Positions 16,483 to 24,705 of a stretch of 37,596 nt of DNA are shown here, piece after piece (the first letter of the stretch is position 1; the number at the start of each line of letters is the position of its first letter). The stretch is from Methylophaga sp. (lineage in GTDB: Bacteria > Pseudomonadota > Gammaproteobacteria > Nitrosococcales > Methylophagaceae). The notes under the pieces were generated by a model. The model saw only the letters and a list, made by a program, of their open reading frames with translations. It did no database searches and was not told the DNA's origin. Position numbers and translations under genes: made by a program. The DNA lies in the NCBI GenBank assembly GCA_026988435.1, contig JALSLH010000071.1:1-37596 (forward strand), read 5' to 3'.

Positions 16483-17718
16483 ATGCTTAAAAAAACATTA
16501 ATCTCAAGCACAATTCTTTGTGCCTTTTCGCTGCCGGCATATGCAGATAGTAGCAATACATTAAAGCAGTTTTTTGCTGATGATGCTCAAGTGAGTTTAG
16601 CCTTTCGCTATCGCTTAGAAAATGTTGACCAAGATGGTTTTTCGAAAGATGCAACAGCCTCTACATTACGTACCACGCTGAATTATAAAACAGGTAGCTT
16701 AAATGATTTTGCAGCAACGTTAGAGTTTCAAAATGTCGCTCATATTGGCAATGATAATTTTAACGATACTTTGAATGGAAAAACACAATATCCAACCGTT
16801 GCTGATCCAGAAAACACCGAAGTCAATCAAGCCTTTCTAACCTATAGTGGTCTTTCTAATACCGATATTACAGTTGGACGTAAACATTTCAATTTTGACA
16901 ATATTCGCTTTGTGAATATTAATAATTGGCGTCAGCATCATCAATCATATGATTCCATTTCAGTGTTAAATAAGTCTCTTCCTAATACGGTTATAAATTA
17001 TGTTTATGTATCAAATGTGAATCGCTCTGTAGGGGGAGATCATCCGCTAGGCGATATAGAAAGTAACCTCCATTTATTCAACGCTAAATACAGTGGTTGG
17101 AAATATGGCGCCTTCACCTTGTATAACTACGCATTAGATTTTGAAGACTCGTCTTTTGAGGGAAATTCATCAAACACCTATGGACTACGCTTTATAGGTA
17201 AGGCGCCGATCAATGAAAGCTTAAATGTCTTATATACCGCTGAATATGCAACACAATCTGATTATGCTGATAACCCTGCTAATTTTGATGCCGACTATAC
17301 GTTGGCTGAATTAGGTTTAGGTGGAAGTAACTGGAGCGTAAAACTGGGTTATGAAGAGCTCGAAGCCGATGGTACAAAAGGCCGGTTTACTGCACCATTA
17401 GGAACGGGCCATGGCTTCCATGGCTGGGCAGATAAATTTGTTTCAGTACCGGCAACAGGGATCGAAGATACACATATTAAAGCATCGTATAAAATAGAAT
17501 CTGTGAATGCTTTTTTAAACGGAATGAAATTTGATTTGAGATATCATGATTTTGATGCAAACGAAGGTAGTGATAATTATGGTGATGAAATTGATTTGAA
17601 AATTTCGAAAAAATTTAAAGAAAACTACTCTGCGACGTTCATTTATGCTGATTACGATGCTGAAGATTTCGCCACAGATACTAGAAAATGGTGGATCATA
17701 TTAGGTGCTAAATTCTAA
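16483..17718 (+). CDS. outer-membrane porin-like beta barrel
   Basis: A 411-residue exported protein from the ATG at 16483, preceded by AAGGAAG; the frame is open ten codons further but those do not form a signal peptide. The signal peptide is clear (MLKKTLISSTILCAFSLPAYA). The mature protein alternates aromatic and polar residues in many short strands and ends in a terminal phenylalanine (IILGAKF), the usual outer-membrane targeting signature. The pattern (FRYRLENVDQDG near the start, TVGRKHFNFDN in the middle) resembles the alginate-export/OprD-like barrel group more than trimeric OmpF-type porins. The substrate is unknown. It is monocistronic, ending at a strong terminator, with a sigma-54-type promoter, so expression may follow a nitrogen, carbon or stress signal. 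Confidence 0.82.
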   Translation: MLKKTLISSTILCAFSLPAYADSSNTLKQFFADDAQVSLAFRYRLENVDQDGFSKDATASTLRTTLNYKTGSLNDFAATLEFQNVAHIGNDNFNDTLNGKTQYPTVADPENTEVNQAFLTYSGLSNTDITVGRKHFNFDNIRFVNINNWRQHHQSYDSISVLNKSLPNTVINYVYVSNVNRSVGGDHPLGDIESNLHLFNAKYSGWKYGAFTLYNYALDFEDSSFEGNSSNTYGLRFIGKAPINESLNVLYTAEYATQSDYADNPANFDADYTLAELGLGGSNWSVKLGYEELEADGTKGRFTAPLGTGHGFHGWADKFVSVPATGIEDTHIKASYKIESVNAFLNGMKFDLRYHDFDANEGSDNYGDEIDLKISKKFKENYSATFIYADYDAEDFATDTRKWWIILGAKF

Positions 17719-17746
17719 TAAAATTCATTTTTGATCCACACCGTTT

Positions 17747-17779
17747 AAATAGCGCAGCAATTTGCTGCGCTATTTTTTT
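17747..17779 (+). terminator. rho-independent terminator after porin gene
   Basis: A 12-bp perfect stem (AAATAGCGCAGC / GCTGCGCTATTT) with a 5-nt loop is followed by a T-run. It lies 28 bp after the stop codon and is among the strongest terminators in the window. Confidence 0.92.
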
Positions 17780-17909
17780 GAGCGATAGATAAAATAATTT
17801 TCTACCTTTTTATCTTTTTCTTTCTGGGGAAGACTTCAAGACTAAGTTATACTACGCGCTGGCTTGAGATGACAAACTCATCATACCTTTACCCCTGTTA
17901 GGAATAAGC

Positions 17910-19796
17910 GTGGCATTATTATCATTAAAACAATTAACCGTCAGTTTTGGCGGTCCTAATCTATTAGATAAGGTAGATTTTCAGCTTGATCGTGGCGAGC
18001 GTGTCTGTTTGGTCGGCCGCAATGGCGCGGGCAAATCGACGCTAATGAAAGTCATTGCGGGAGAAGTTAAACAAGATTCTGGTGAGGTGGTTGGACAAGG
18101 TTTAAACATTGCTCGTTTAGAACAAGAAGTACCAGAAGGAACGGGTGGCACAGTGTTCGATGTGGTTGCTCAAGGTTTAGGTGATATTGCCCCATTATTA
18201 ATTCAATATCATCATGTGATCCATCAATTAGAAACTGATAGTTCAGATAAAGTGCTGGCGGCTTTAGAAAAGGCGCAGCATGAATTAGAAGCCGTTGATG
18301 GTTGGTCTGTTGAACAAAAAGTTGAAGCCGTTATTTCACGCTTGTCCTTAGATGCAGATATGGAGTTTTCTGCATTATCGGGCGGGATGAAGCGGCGTGT
18401 ATTACTTGCCCAAGCTTTAGTTAAAGAGCCAGATGTATTATTGTTAGATGAACCTACAAACCATTTAGATATCGCATCGATTACGTGGTTAGAAGAGTTC
18501 TTAAAAAGTTACGAAGGCACGTTATTATTTATCACCCATGATCGTATGTTTTTACAATCATTAGCGACGCGTATTATTCAAATTGATCGTGGCAATTTGG
18601 TGAGTTTTCCCGGTGATTACGCCAATTTTTTAGTGCGCCGAGAAGCATTGTTAGATGAAGAGGCACAACAAAATGCCTTGTTTGATAAAAAACTAGCACA
18701 AGAAGAAGTATGGATAAGACAAGGAATCAAAGCTCGTAGAACTCGTAACGAAGGTCGCGTTCGTGCATTAGAACAATTGCGCCGTGAACGGGGTGCAAGA
18801 CGTGAGGTTCAAGGTAAGGCCAAGATGCAACTGCAAGATGCTGATCGTAGTGGTAAGTTGGTGGTTGAAGCCGAGGGTGTAGGCCAAAGTTATGATGGAC
18901 GCGTATTGTTTAAGGATTTTAATACCGTTATTCAACGTGGTGATAAGATTGGTCTGATTGGTCCTAATGGTTGCGGTAAAACAACTTTGTTATCTATTTT
19001 ATTAGGTCGAAATAAGCCGGAATTTGGCTCGGTAAAACTCGGCACTAAAATTGAAATTGCCTATTTTGATCAGTTACGCAGTGAAATAGATGAAGAAGTG
19101 AGTGTGGTGGATAATGTGGGTCAGGGTAAAGATTATGTCACTATCAATGGTGCTGACAAACATGTAATGGGCTATTTGCAAGATTTTCTCTTTACTCCAG
19201 AACGCGCTCGCACACCGATAAAATCATTATCAGGCGGTGAACGAAACCGTCTTTTATTAGCAAAACTATTTACTCAACCCGCCAATTTATTGGTGATGGA
19301 TGAGCCGACTAATGATTTGGATGCTGAAACCTTAGATTTATTAGAAGATTTATTAATGAATTATAAAGGTACATTATTATTAGTGAGTCATGACCGTTCA
19401 TTTTTGAATAATGTGGCGACCAGTACTATCGTGTTTGATGATGACGGCGAAGTGCGTGAATATGTCGGTGGCTATGATGATTGGTTGCATCAGCGCTCAC
19501 AAGATAAACGCGCTGCAACACCAGCAAAAGAGAAGGTGAAGACTGTTGTTAAAAAGGTGAATAAAAAATCAGCTTTAACGTATCAAGAGCAACTAGATTT
19601 AGATCTATTACCGAAAGAAATTGAACAGTTTGAACTTAAACAAGCAGAATTACATAAAAAAATTAGTGCTCCTGAATTTTATCAGCAGGCAGCAGACAAA
19701 CAAGCTAAAATTCAGGATGAATTGGCACAACTGACAACGGAGCTCGAAACAAGCTATGAACGATGGGATGCACTTGAAGCAAAAAGAGAAAGCTAA
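17910..19796 (+). CDS. uup: ABC-F ATPase, Uup type
   Basis: A 628-residue ABC-F protein matching Uup. Two cassettes are visible: Walker A GRNGAGKST near 36 and GPNGCGKTT near 351, with [22 protein letters not shown] and VMDEPTNDLDAETLDLLEDLL. The linker carries the Uup-typical IRQGIKARRTRNEGRVRALEQLRRER, and the C-terminal coiled coil (about 560-628) is the DNA-binding domain known from E. coli Uup. Roles in precise transposon excision, replication-fork handling and ribosome function are reported for the family. The start is GTG at 17910 with AGGAA upstream. The stop overlaps the next start (TAATG), so it is coupled to the spermidine-synthase-like gene. Confidence 0.95.
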   Translation: MALLSLKQLTVSFGGPNLLDKVDFQLDRGERVCLVGRNGAGKSTLMKVIAGEVKQDSGEVVGQGLNIARLEQEVPEGTGGTVFDVVAQGLGDIAPLLIQYHHVIHQLETDSSDKVLAALEKAQHELEAVDGWSVEQKVEAVISRLSLDADMEFSALSGGMKRRVLLAQALVKEPDVLLLDEPTNHLDIASITWLEEFLKSYEGTLLFITHDRMFLQSLATRIIQIDRGNLVSFPGDYANFLVRREALLDEEAQQNALFDKKLAQEEVWIRQGIKARRTRNEGRVRALEQLRRERGARREVQGKAKMQLQDADRSGKLVVEAEGVGQSYDGRVLFKDFNTVIQRGDKIGLIGPNGCGKTTLLSILLGRNKPEFGSVKLGTKIEIAYFDQLRSEIDEEVSVVDNVGQGKDYVTINGADKHVMGYLQDFLFTPERARTPIKSLSGGERNRLLLAKLFTQPANLLVMDEPTNDLDAETLDLLEDLLMNYKGTLLLVSHDRSFLNNVATSTIVFDDDGEVREYVGGYDDWLHQRSQDKRAATPAKEKVKTVVKKVNKKSALTYQEQLDLDLLPKEIEQFELKQAELHKKISAPEFYQQAADKQAKIQDELAQLTTELETSYERWDALEAKRES

Positions 19797-20575
19797 TGAC
19801 TTTAGTTGAGCCTCGACTTCTGTTTGACCAGCAAACAGATGAGGGTGATATTCGGGTCTGGCATCAATATGATCGACGTTGGTTAGAATTTAACGATGGT
19901 CTAATTCAATCTGAAATCATCCTAAATCGTCCAGAAATTTTACCTTCAGTGCTTAATCGAGCGATGCTGGCAGGGATGATGTTTGTTCAACAGCCAAAAC
20001 GCGTACTATTAGCAGGTGTGGGTGGTGGAGCAACGGCACGTTATTTTGCTGGCTGTTTTCCTGAAGTGAAAGGCGAGGCGGTGGAAATATCTGAAACTGT
20101 TAGCCAGATTGCCCACGATTTTTTTGAATTTCCAATTAGTAAAAAATGGCAACTTGTCACTGAAAACATTGTTGATTATGTGCAATATAGCAAGCACAAG
20201 TATGACTTAATTGTGGTGGATATTGCTGTGGAGCAGAAAACACCTCCGTGGATTGTAGAGCACGATTTTTTACAACAGTGCCGTGCCATGCTCACTGACA
20301 ATGGTCAATTATCACTCAACTTGTTAGTCGATAATGAAGCGGATTTTAAACGCTGCTTAGCGGTTATTAGGAATGTATTTGATCGCCAAACAGTTTGTTT
20401 ATCCTTAGCTGAGCACCGTAATACAGTTGTTTTTGCATTTAATAATAAACCGCAAATTTTGCCAATAGAATTAAATAAACATATACCTCTTCTTGAATCA
20501 TTATGGGGATTAGAATTTGGTGAGTTTTATCAGCAAATGTTAAAAGATAATCCTGCCAATAGTGGTGTCTTTTAA
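19796..20575 (+). CDS. spermidine-synthase-like methyltransferase-fold protein
   Basis: A 259-residue protein with the Rossmann-like core of the SpeE group: motif I VLLAGVGGGATARYF (about 70-84), followed by an acidic end of strand 2 (GEAVEIS) and VVDIAVEQ. Typical SpeE proteins have a catalytic Asp in a D-x-x-D-P-type loop after this strand; here the place reads VVDIAVEQKTPPW, so putrescine aminopropyl transfer is doubtful. It more likely belongs to the SpeE-like proteins of unknown substrate. It overlaps uup by 1 nt (TAATG). A structured repeat begins directly after its stop. Confidence 0.8.
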   Translation: MTLVEPRLLFDQQTDEGDIRVWHQYDRRWLEFNDGLIQSEIILNRPEILPSVLNRAMLAGMMFVQQPKRVLLAGVGGGATARYFAGCFPEVKGEAVEISETVSQIAHDFFEFPISKKWQLVTENIVDYVQYSKHKYDLIVVDIAVEQKTPPWIVEHDFLQQCRAMLTDNGQLSLNLLVDNEADFKRCLAVIRNVFDRQTVCLSLAEHRNTVVFAFNNKPQILPIELNKHIPLLESLWGLEFGEFYQQMLKDNPANSGVF

Positions 20576-20649
20576 TTTTCACCTCGTCATTTAGCCTGCG
20601 GTTACGTCACTCTGGCTAAAAGCATGCCGGAGTGACGGAGAGGTGAAAA
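20576..20649. repeat. nested intergenic hairpin, possible bidirectional terminator
   Basis: Outer arms TTTTCACCTC (20576-20585) and GAGGTGAAAA (20640-20649) enclose an inner 12-bp stem CGTCACTCTGGC (20605-20616) / GCCGGAGTGACG (20626-20637) with one T/G pair. The outer arms give A/T runs on both sides. It is more elaborate than a simple terminator and looks like a dispersed intergenic repeat unit; copy number cannot be judged from this window. Confidence 0.7.
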
Positions 20650-20716
20650 AGGGCGGTAACGAGCATGCTCCCAAGTTGATGTTAGAATAAACCAACTCTA
20701 CCTTTAGGATAGTAAA

Positions 20717-22060
20717 ATGGAACTAATTACCGATCTAATTAAACAACTTAATGGAATTGTCTGGGGACCAGTAATGTTGGTGCTGATTTTAGGCACAGGT
20801 CTTGTTTTAATGATTGGTCTAAAAGGAATGCCCATTGCCAAGTTAGGCTATGGCTTCAAAATGTTATGGCGTGGCCGTGATTATAAGTCAAAGGTAGAGG
20901 GCGATATATCTCCATTTAACGCCTTAATGACATCATTGGCTGCAACGATTGGTACTGGTAACATCGCGGGTGTAGCAACGGCCATATTTTTAGGTGGCCC
21001 CGGTGCTTTGTTTTGGATGTGGATGACCGCATTAGTCGGTATGGCAACTAAATATGCTGAAGCCGTGTTAGCTGTGCATTATCGTGAAACCGATGAAAAT
21101 GGCAACAAAATCGGTGGCCCTATGTACTACATTAAAAATGGCTTAGGTCAGAGATTTACATGGTTAGCGACAAGCTTTGCTATATTCGGAGCTTTAGCAG
21201 GTTTTGGAATTGGCAATACCATTCAGGCTAATTCCGTAGCCGATGTTTTATCTTCAAACTTAGGGATAAATCCTTGGGTGACAGGCATCGTTATGGCTGT
21301 GTTAGTCGCATTAGTATTGCTAGGTGGTATCAGACGTATTGCTGAAGTAGCTGGTAAACTAGTGCCTTTTATGGCGATCAGTTATGTCCTGGCAGGCATT
21401 GTTATTTTAGCGATGCATGCCTCACAAATCCCCGCCGCTTTTGACCTTATCTTCACCTATGCATTTACCCCTATTGCAGCCACAGGCGGTTTTGCAGGTG
21501 CAGCAGTATGGGCGGCTATTCGCTTTGGTGTAGCGCGAGGCATTTTCTCAAATGAAGCTGGGTTGGGAAGTGCTCCTATTGCACATGCTGCAGCAAAAAC
21601 AAATAGTCCAGTCCAACAAGGCACTGTTGCGATGCTTGGTACGTTTATAGATACGATTATAGTGTGCTCAATTACAGGCTTAGTCATTATCGTATCAGGT
21701 GTATGGGCGAGTGGTGAGACCGGTGCGAGTTTGTCTTCTTTAGCATTTGAATCGGCATTACCCGGTTTTGGTGGTGCAATCGTAGCGATAGGGCTTTGTG
21801 TTTTTGCTTTCACCACCATTCTGGGCTGGAGTATTTATGGCGAAAAATGTGTTGAATATTTATTTGGTGTGAAGTCAATTATCCCTTTCCGCGTATTGTG
21901 GATTATTGCCGTGCCATTAGGTGCAACGGCAAACTTATCTTTTATTTGGCTGGTGGCAGATACTCTAAATGCCTTGATGGCACTGCCTAACTTAGTCGCA
22001 TTATTACTACTAAGCCCGGTGGTATTTAAGCTAACAAAAGAGTATTTTAAGGCGAGCTAA
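20717..22060 (+). CDS. AGCS-family sodium:alanine symporter
   Basis: A 447-residue integral membrane protein of the alanine/glycine:cation symporter family. The signatures are readable: FNALMTSLAATIGTGNIAGVATAIFLGGPGALFWMW near 70-105, GGPMYYI near 137, and GVARGIFSNEAGLGSAPIAHAAA near 272. About ten hydrophobic segments are seen. Members import alanine or glycine with Na+ (or H+). A TAGGAT Shine-Dalgarno precedes the ATG. The gene stands alone after the structured repeat at 20576-20649, and its last 14 nt overlap convergent yaeQ. Confidence 0.94.
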   Translation: MELITDLIKQLNGIVWGPVMLVLILGTGLVLMIGLKGMPIAKLGYGFKMLWRGRDYKSKVEGDISPFNALMTSLAATIGTGNIAGVATAIFLGGPGALFWMWMTALVGMATKYAEAVLAVHYRETDENGNKIGGPMYYIKNGLGQRFTWLATSFAIFGALAGFGIGNTIQANSVADVLSSNLGINPWVTGIVMAVLVALVLLGGIRRIAEVAGKLVPFMAISYVLAGIVILAMHASQIPAAFDLIFTYAFTPIAATGGFAGAAVWAAIRFGVARGIFSNEAGLGSAPIAHAAAKTNSPVQQGTVAMLGTFIDTIIVCSITGLVIIVSGVWASGETGASLSSLAFESALPGFGGAIVAIGLCVFAFTTILGWSIYGEKCVEYLFGVKSIIPFRVLWIIAVPLGATANLSFIWLVADTLNALMALPNLVALLLLSPVVFKLTKEYFKAS

Positions 22061-22580
22061 GCTTATCAAAAGTAATGGTGATATTAGATTTATCATCACT
22101 CAAATAAAGCTCGCCATCTTGAATGGTGCATTGTAATTGCATAGAACGGTTTTTCATTGAATCGATGCTATCCGCATTAATATGGATAACACTAAGATTA
22201 TTAAAACGTTGTAGCTTTTGTTGGATTTGCTGCCACCACACCTTAGCTTTGCCTTCATGATAAGTGTAAATAATCACTTGTTTGGCGCGCCCGCATGCTT
22301 TGCGAATACGTTTTTCATCTAACTGACCAAAATCAATCCATAGTTCAATTTCACCGGCTAATGATTTTTGCCACAGTTCAGGCTCATCATCACTGTTCAT
22401 GCCTTTGGTGAAACTGAGTTGATCGCCAGCATTGAGCATAAAGGCAATAAGCCGAATCATAAAACGAAAATCATTTTCAGAAGGATGCTGTGCCACGGTT
22501 ATTTCATGGCTTTGATAATAATGCCGATCGAGATCAGAAATGGATAAAGAGACCTTGTTAACTGTTGAGCTGATTGCCAT
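22047..22580 (-). CDS. yaeQ: YaeQ family protein
   Basis: A 177-residue protein matching E. coli YaeQ (181) along its length: early SDLDRHYY, HPSENDFRFMIRLIAFML, the DDEPELWQ and ELWIDFG motifs, ACGRAKQVIIYTY, VWWQQ and the C-terminal LQCTIQDGELYLSDD. The fold is a PD-(D/E)xK nuclease variant; the cellular role is unknown (an old claim of RfaH complementation was not upheld for the family). I take the ATG at 22580 rather than an open frame nine codons upstream, because the family starts MA-(I/L)-K/S-S/A-T. It overlaps the symporter gene tail to tail. Confidence 0.93.
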   Translation of the reverse strand: MAISSTVNKVSLSISDLDRHYYQSHEITVAQHPSENDFRFMIRLIAFMLNAGDQLSFTKGMNSDDEPELWQKSLAGEIELWIDFGQLDEKRIRKACGRAKQVIIYTYHEGKAKVWWQQIQQKLQRFNNLSVIHINADSIDSMKNRSMQLQCTIQDGELYLSDDKSNITITFDKLSSP

Positions 22581-22600
22581 AGTTTTGTTGGGTACCTTTG

Positions 22601-22756
22601 TTACCAAAGATTTGCTAATTTCCTATAAACCCAAAAGCCAACACTAGTCCCAATTATTAGACCGAGAACTGTTTCCACTACATGTGGATTTCCAACTATA
22701 TTCATCCAAAAACCAAATACAGCTAAACCTGCAATTATTTCAATTAACTTTGCCAT
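22601..22756 (-). CDS. 51-residue two-helix membrane peptide
   Basis: A short ORF (ATG at 22756, TAA at 22601-22603) with a good Shine-Dalgarno (GAGGG, 9 nt upstream). The peptide has two hydrophobic helices, LIEIIAGLAVFGFWMNIV (about 4-21) and VLGLIIGTSVGFWVYRKL (about 30-47), separated by GNPHVVET, and a basic end (YRKLANLW). It begins 12 bp after the stop of the YaaW-like gene and is probably co-transcribed. I do not recognise it. Its length, coding sense and linkage suggest a real small membrane protein. Confidence 0.65.
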   Translation of the reverse strand: MAKLIEIIAGLAVFGFWMNIVGNPHVVETVLGLIIGTSVGFWVYRKLANLW

Positions 22757-22768
22757 TGCAATTTTCCC

Positions 22769-23548
22769 TCACATTTTAACTTTCTCAAATTCAATACGCT
22801 GCCTGATTGTGCCAATTATAGCCGCAATTGGAATTAGCTTTTGATACTCTGGCTTACCGTATGCATAAATAGCAGCGGCTCCTAAACCAGCCCATCCTAT
22901 GGGGCCTAATATAACACTTAGAGCAGATGTTGCTGACGTATATGCTCCAAAGCTCAATGTCCCCATTGAAATCGCACTCATGGCAGTTGTTAGGAATGTA
23001 TAGGTTGCAAAGCCTCCAATATTCCCTAGTGCGATTAGTCCCGCAGCACCTGCTAGTTTATTGGTTGGATCACTGCCAAATTGTTTTGCCACCTCGTTGA
23101 TTTTCTTATCAAACTCCACTCTCTCATGTTGAGTCATCTTCTCGTAGGAATGCTCTAATAACTTTAATATGATTTTTTCTTCTGCTTCTTTAGCAAATTT
23201 AATACCTTTTTCAATGGATTCTATTCTAGGCTGTTTAATAATAGAAATATCATCTATAAAACAGAGTGATAGATTGTCATTTTGTGCACCGAAATATGGA
23301 GTTAGCCCTTTAATTTCTAGTTCTTTAATGATGTCGTCTAAAATATCGAGATAGCTAGTTCCTTGTCCACGAAAGAAGTTGGCAGTTCCATGACCACCAC
23401 ATAAACATATTTCTTCTTGTAATTTATCATAGCTATATGAAACTGTTTGATTTTCATCAAGTAGCTTTGTCAAAGATAATCTTTCATCATTAGTTGCTTG
23501 GGCAATAACCCCTCTTAGAACTCCGTTTGATAAATACTTAGAGGGCAT
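22769..23548 (-). CDS. YaaW-like protein with C-terminal hydrophobic domain
   Basis: A 259-residue protein. The N-terminal part carries the YaaW/UPF0174 signature GGxxxANxxRGxGxxY (51-66, GGHGTANFFRGQGTSY), as in E. coli YaaW. The middle (about 95-165) is charged and helical. Residues about 165-235 form a Gly/Ala-rich hydrophobic region (LIALGNIGGFATYTF, SVILGPIGWAGLGAAAIYAY) that could cross or insert into a membrane. Function of the family is unknown. The hydrophobic glycine-rich tail is also seen in some pore-forming proteins, but no toxin role is shown. Codon use is AT-rich. A 51-residue membrane peptide gene follows at 12 bp. Confidence 0.78.
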   Translation of the reverse strand: MPSKYLSNGVLRGVIAQATNDERLSLTKLLDENQTVSYSYDKLQEEICLCGGHGTANFFRGQGTSYLDILDDIIKELEIKGLTPYFGAQNDNLSLCFIDDISIIKQPRIESIEKGIKFAKEAEEKIILKLLEHSYEKMTQHERVEFDKKINEVAKQFGSDPTNKLAGAAGLIALGNIGGFATYTFLTTAMSAISMGTLSFGAYTSATSALSVILGPIGWAGLGAAAIYAYGKPEYQKLIPIAAIIGTIRQRIEFEKVKM

Positions 23549-23593
23549 TATTTTTCTTCATGAAGATAACTTGTTAATAATGGTAATTTAGCA

Positions 23594-24364
23594 TTATTCA
23601 TCCAATAATGCATCACGATAATCACTACGCAAACGCGGCATGATCCACATTTCATACATTGATACGACCCACATAAAGGCGAATGACAATGCCATGGCAC
23701 CACCACCGATAATGACTAACCAAGCAAAGTTAGGGTTGAGTTTTGTGAGCCACCACGATGAAATATCTAGAATTAAGAAGACGTAAGGCATTACGATTAC
23801 GGTTGCTTTTAAATATTTTGGAACACCGGCAGCTAAACTAAAAATAAGCCCGACAAACATAAAGATAAACGAGATCCCAAATAAGTGAATATGTGAAACT
23901 CGTGCTAGCGATGAGAACGTTGCGCCTTCATCTGTTTCAGCACGTTTGGCTACATTTTCAAATTTGGTGAAGTCGGGAATAGGTAAGCCAGATGAACCGT
24001 TGTGACACATGACACAGCTTTCATCCATGATTGTACGGATGCCCATATTGTTAAATGACTGCTCGCCTGCACCTTTATGCACCCAGTTAATAATTTTTAA
24101 GCGATTTTCTTCTGAGGTATTGAGTTTCATCGAGCCATTTAGTTTTGCTTCAAGCACAGAGCCGGAGCGATTTCCATAATAACTATAAACAATGTCATCG
24201 ATGGATAAACCTAATTCACCATCTGCCATACCATGGGTAAATTGAATTTGAACGATAGCCATGAGGTAGCCGATAGCCACCACCACTAAGTAGCCGGTGA
24301 ATAATGATTTAAGTGCGATGCCTTGGCTACATAAATTGATCTTGTGTGTGGCTTGGGATACCAT
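23594..24364 (-). CDS. four-helix membrane protein with one haem c motif
   Basis: A 256-residue membrane protein with a single haem c site, C117-V-M-C120-H121. One helix near 22-40 leads into a soluble loop (about 41-158) carrying the CxxCH, so that loop should lie in the periplasm; three helices follow (about 160-180, 184-205, 212-235). Several histidines sit near membrane edges (SHIHLFG at 159), possible extra haem ligands. I do not recognise a characterised family. It starts with an ATG preceded by AAGGAAA and is divergent from cydA across 341 bp, so an electron-transfer role linked to the cytochrome bd branch is a natural guess, not evidence. It is intact and well away from mobile DNA. 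Confidence 0.75.
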   Translation of the reverse strand: MVSQATHKINLCSQGIALKSLFTGYLVVVAIGYLMAIVQIQFTHGMADGELGLSIDDIVYSYYGNRSGSVLEAKLNGSMKLNTSEENRLKIINWVHKGAGEQSFNNMGIRTIMDESCVMCHNGSSGLPIPDFTKFENVAKRAETDEGATFSSLARVSHIHLFGISFIFMFVGLIFSLAAGVPKYLKATVIVMPYVFLILDISSWWLTKLNPNFAWLVIIGGGAMALSFAFMWVVSMYEMWIMPRLRSDYRDALLDE

Positions 24365-24705
24365 AAATATTTCCTTATGCTAGGTTGATGCTGACTATGC
24401 GTAGTTTACACCAGTTGTATGTTTTGAGGATGAGAATATGTACTTCTGCCCAAAGTAGAGTAGAGTCGCTTAGTGACAAATTAGTCGTTGGTGATGGCGC
24501 ATTCTTCACGGAATATTTTGTAGGCATTATTCGGGTCTTATAAAATTTATTTATGGTAAACATAAATAAAAAATAGTGGATTAAATTTAATAAATGACGC
24601 AATATTAGAGTTATCTAATGTTTTGAGTTCACTTACAATTAGTATGACAATCATGCGATGCACTTTTTGTGGTGAATTCGACCCTGTAAATTAAGGATAT
24701 AAAAT
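24365..24705. promoter_or_regulatory. 341-bp divergent control region between haem c gene and cydA
   Basis: No convincing gene lies here. Two clear inverted repeats are present: TTTATTTATG (24546-24555) / CATAAATAAA (24561-24570), a perfect 10-bp pair with 5-nt spacer, and ATTAGA (24604-24609) / TCTAAT (24614-24619), with 4-nt spacer. They lie 136 to 160 bp and 87 to 102 bp before the cydA start. No Fnr-type TTGAT-N4-ATCAA box was found. Promoter hexamers for cydA are not convincing. Confidence 0.5.

Noticed and set aside
21457-21819. A 120-codon minus-strand frame inside the alanine symporter gene
   Set aside because: Antisense shadow of transmembrane codons with Pro/Ala/Thr bias; no independent start signals.
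24375-24602. A 75-codon minus-strand reading frame between the haem c gene and cydA
   Set aside because: Composition looks random, there is no Shine-Dalgarno, and it covers the palindromic control region.
24624-24660. Possible cydA promoter from TTGAGT and nearby A/T-rich hexamers
   Set aside because: Spacing to any -10-like hexamer is only about 14 bp, so the match is not convincing.
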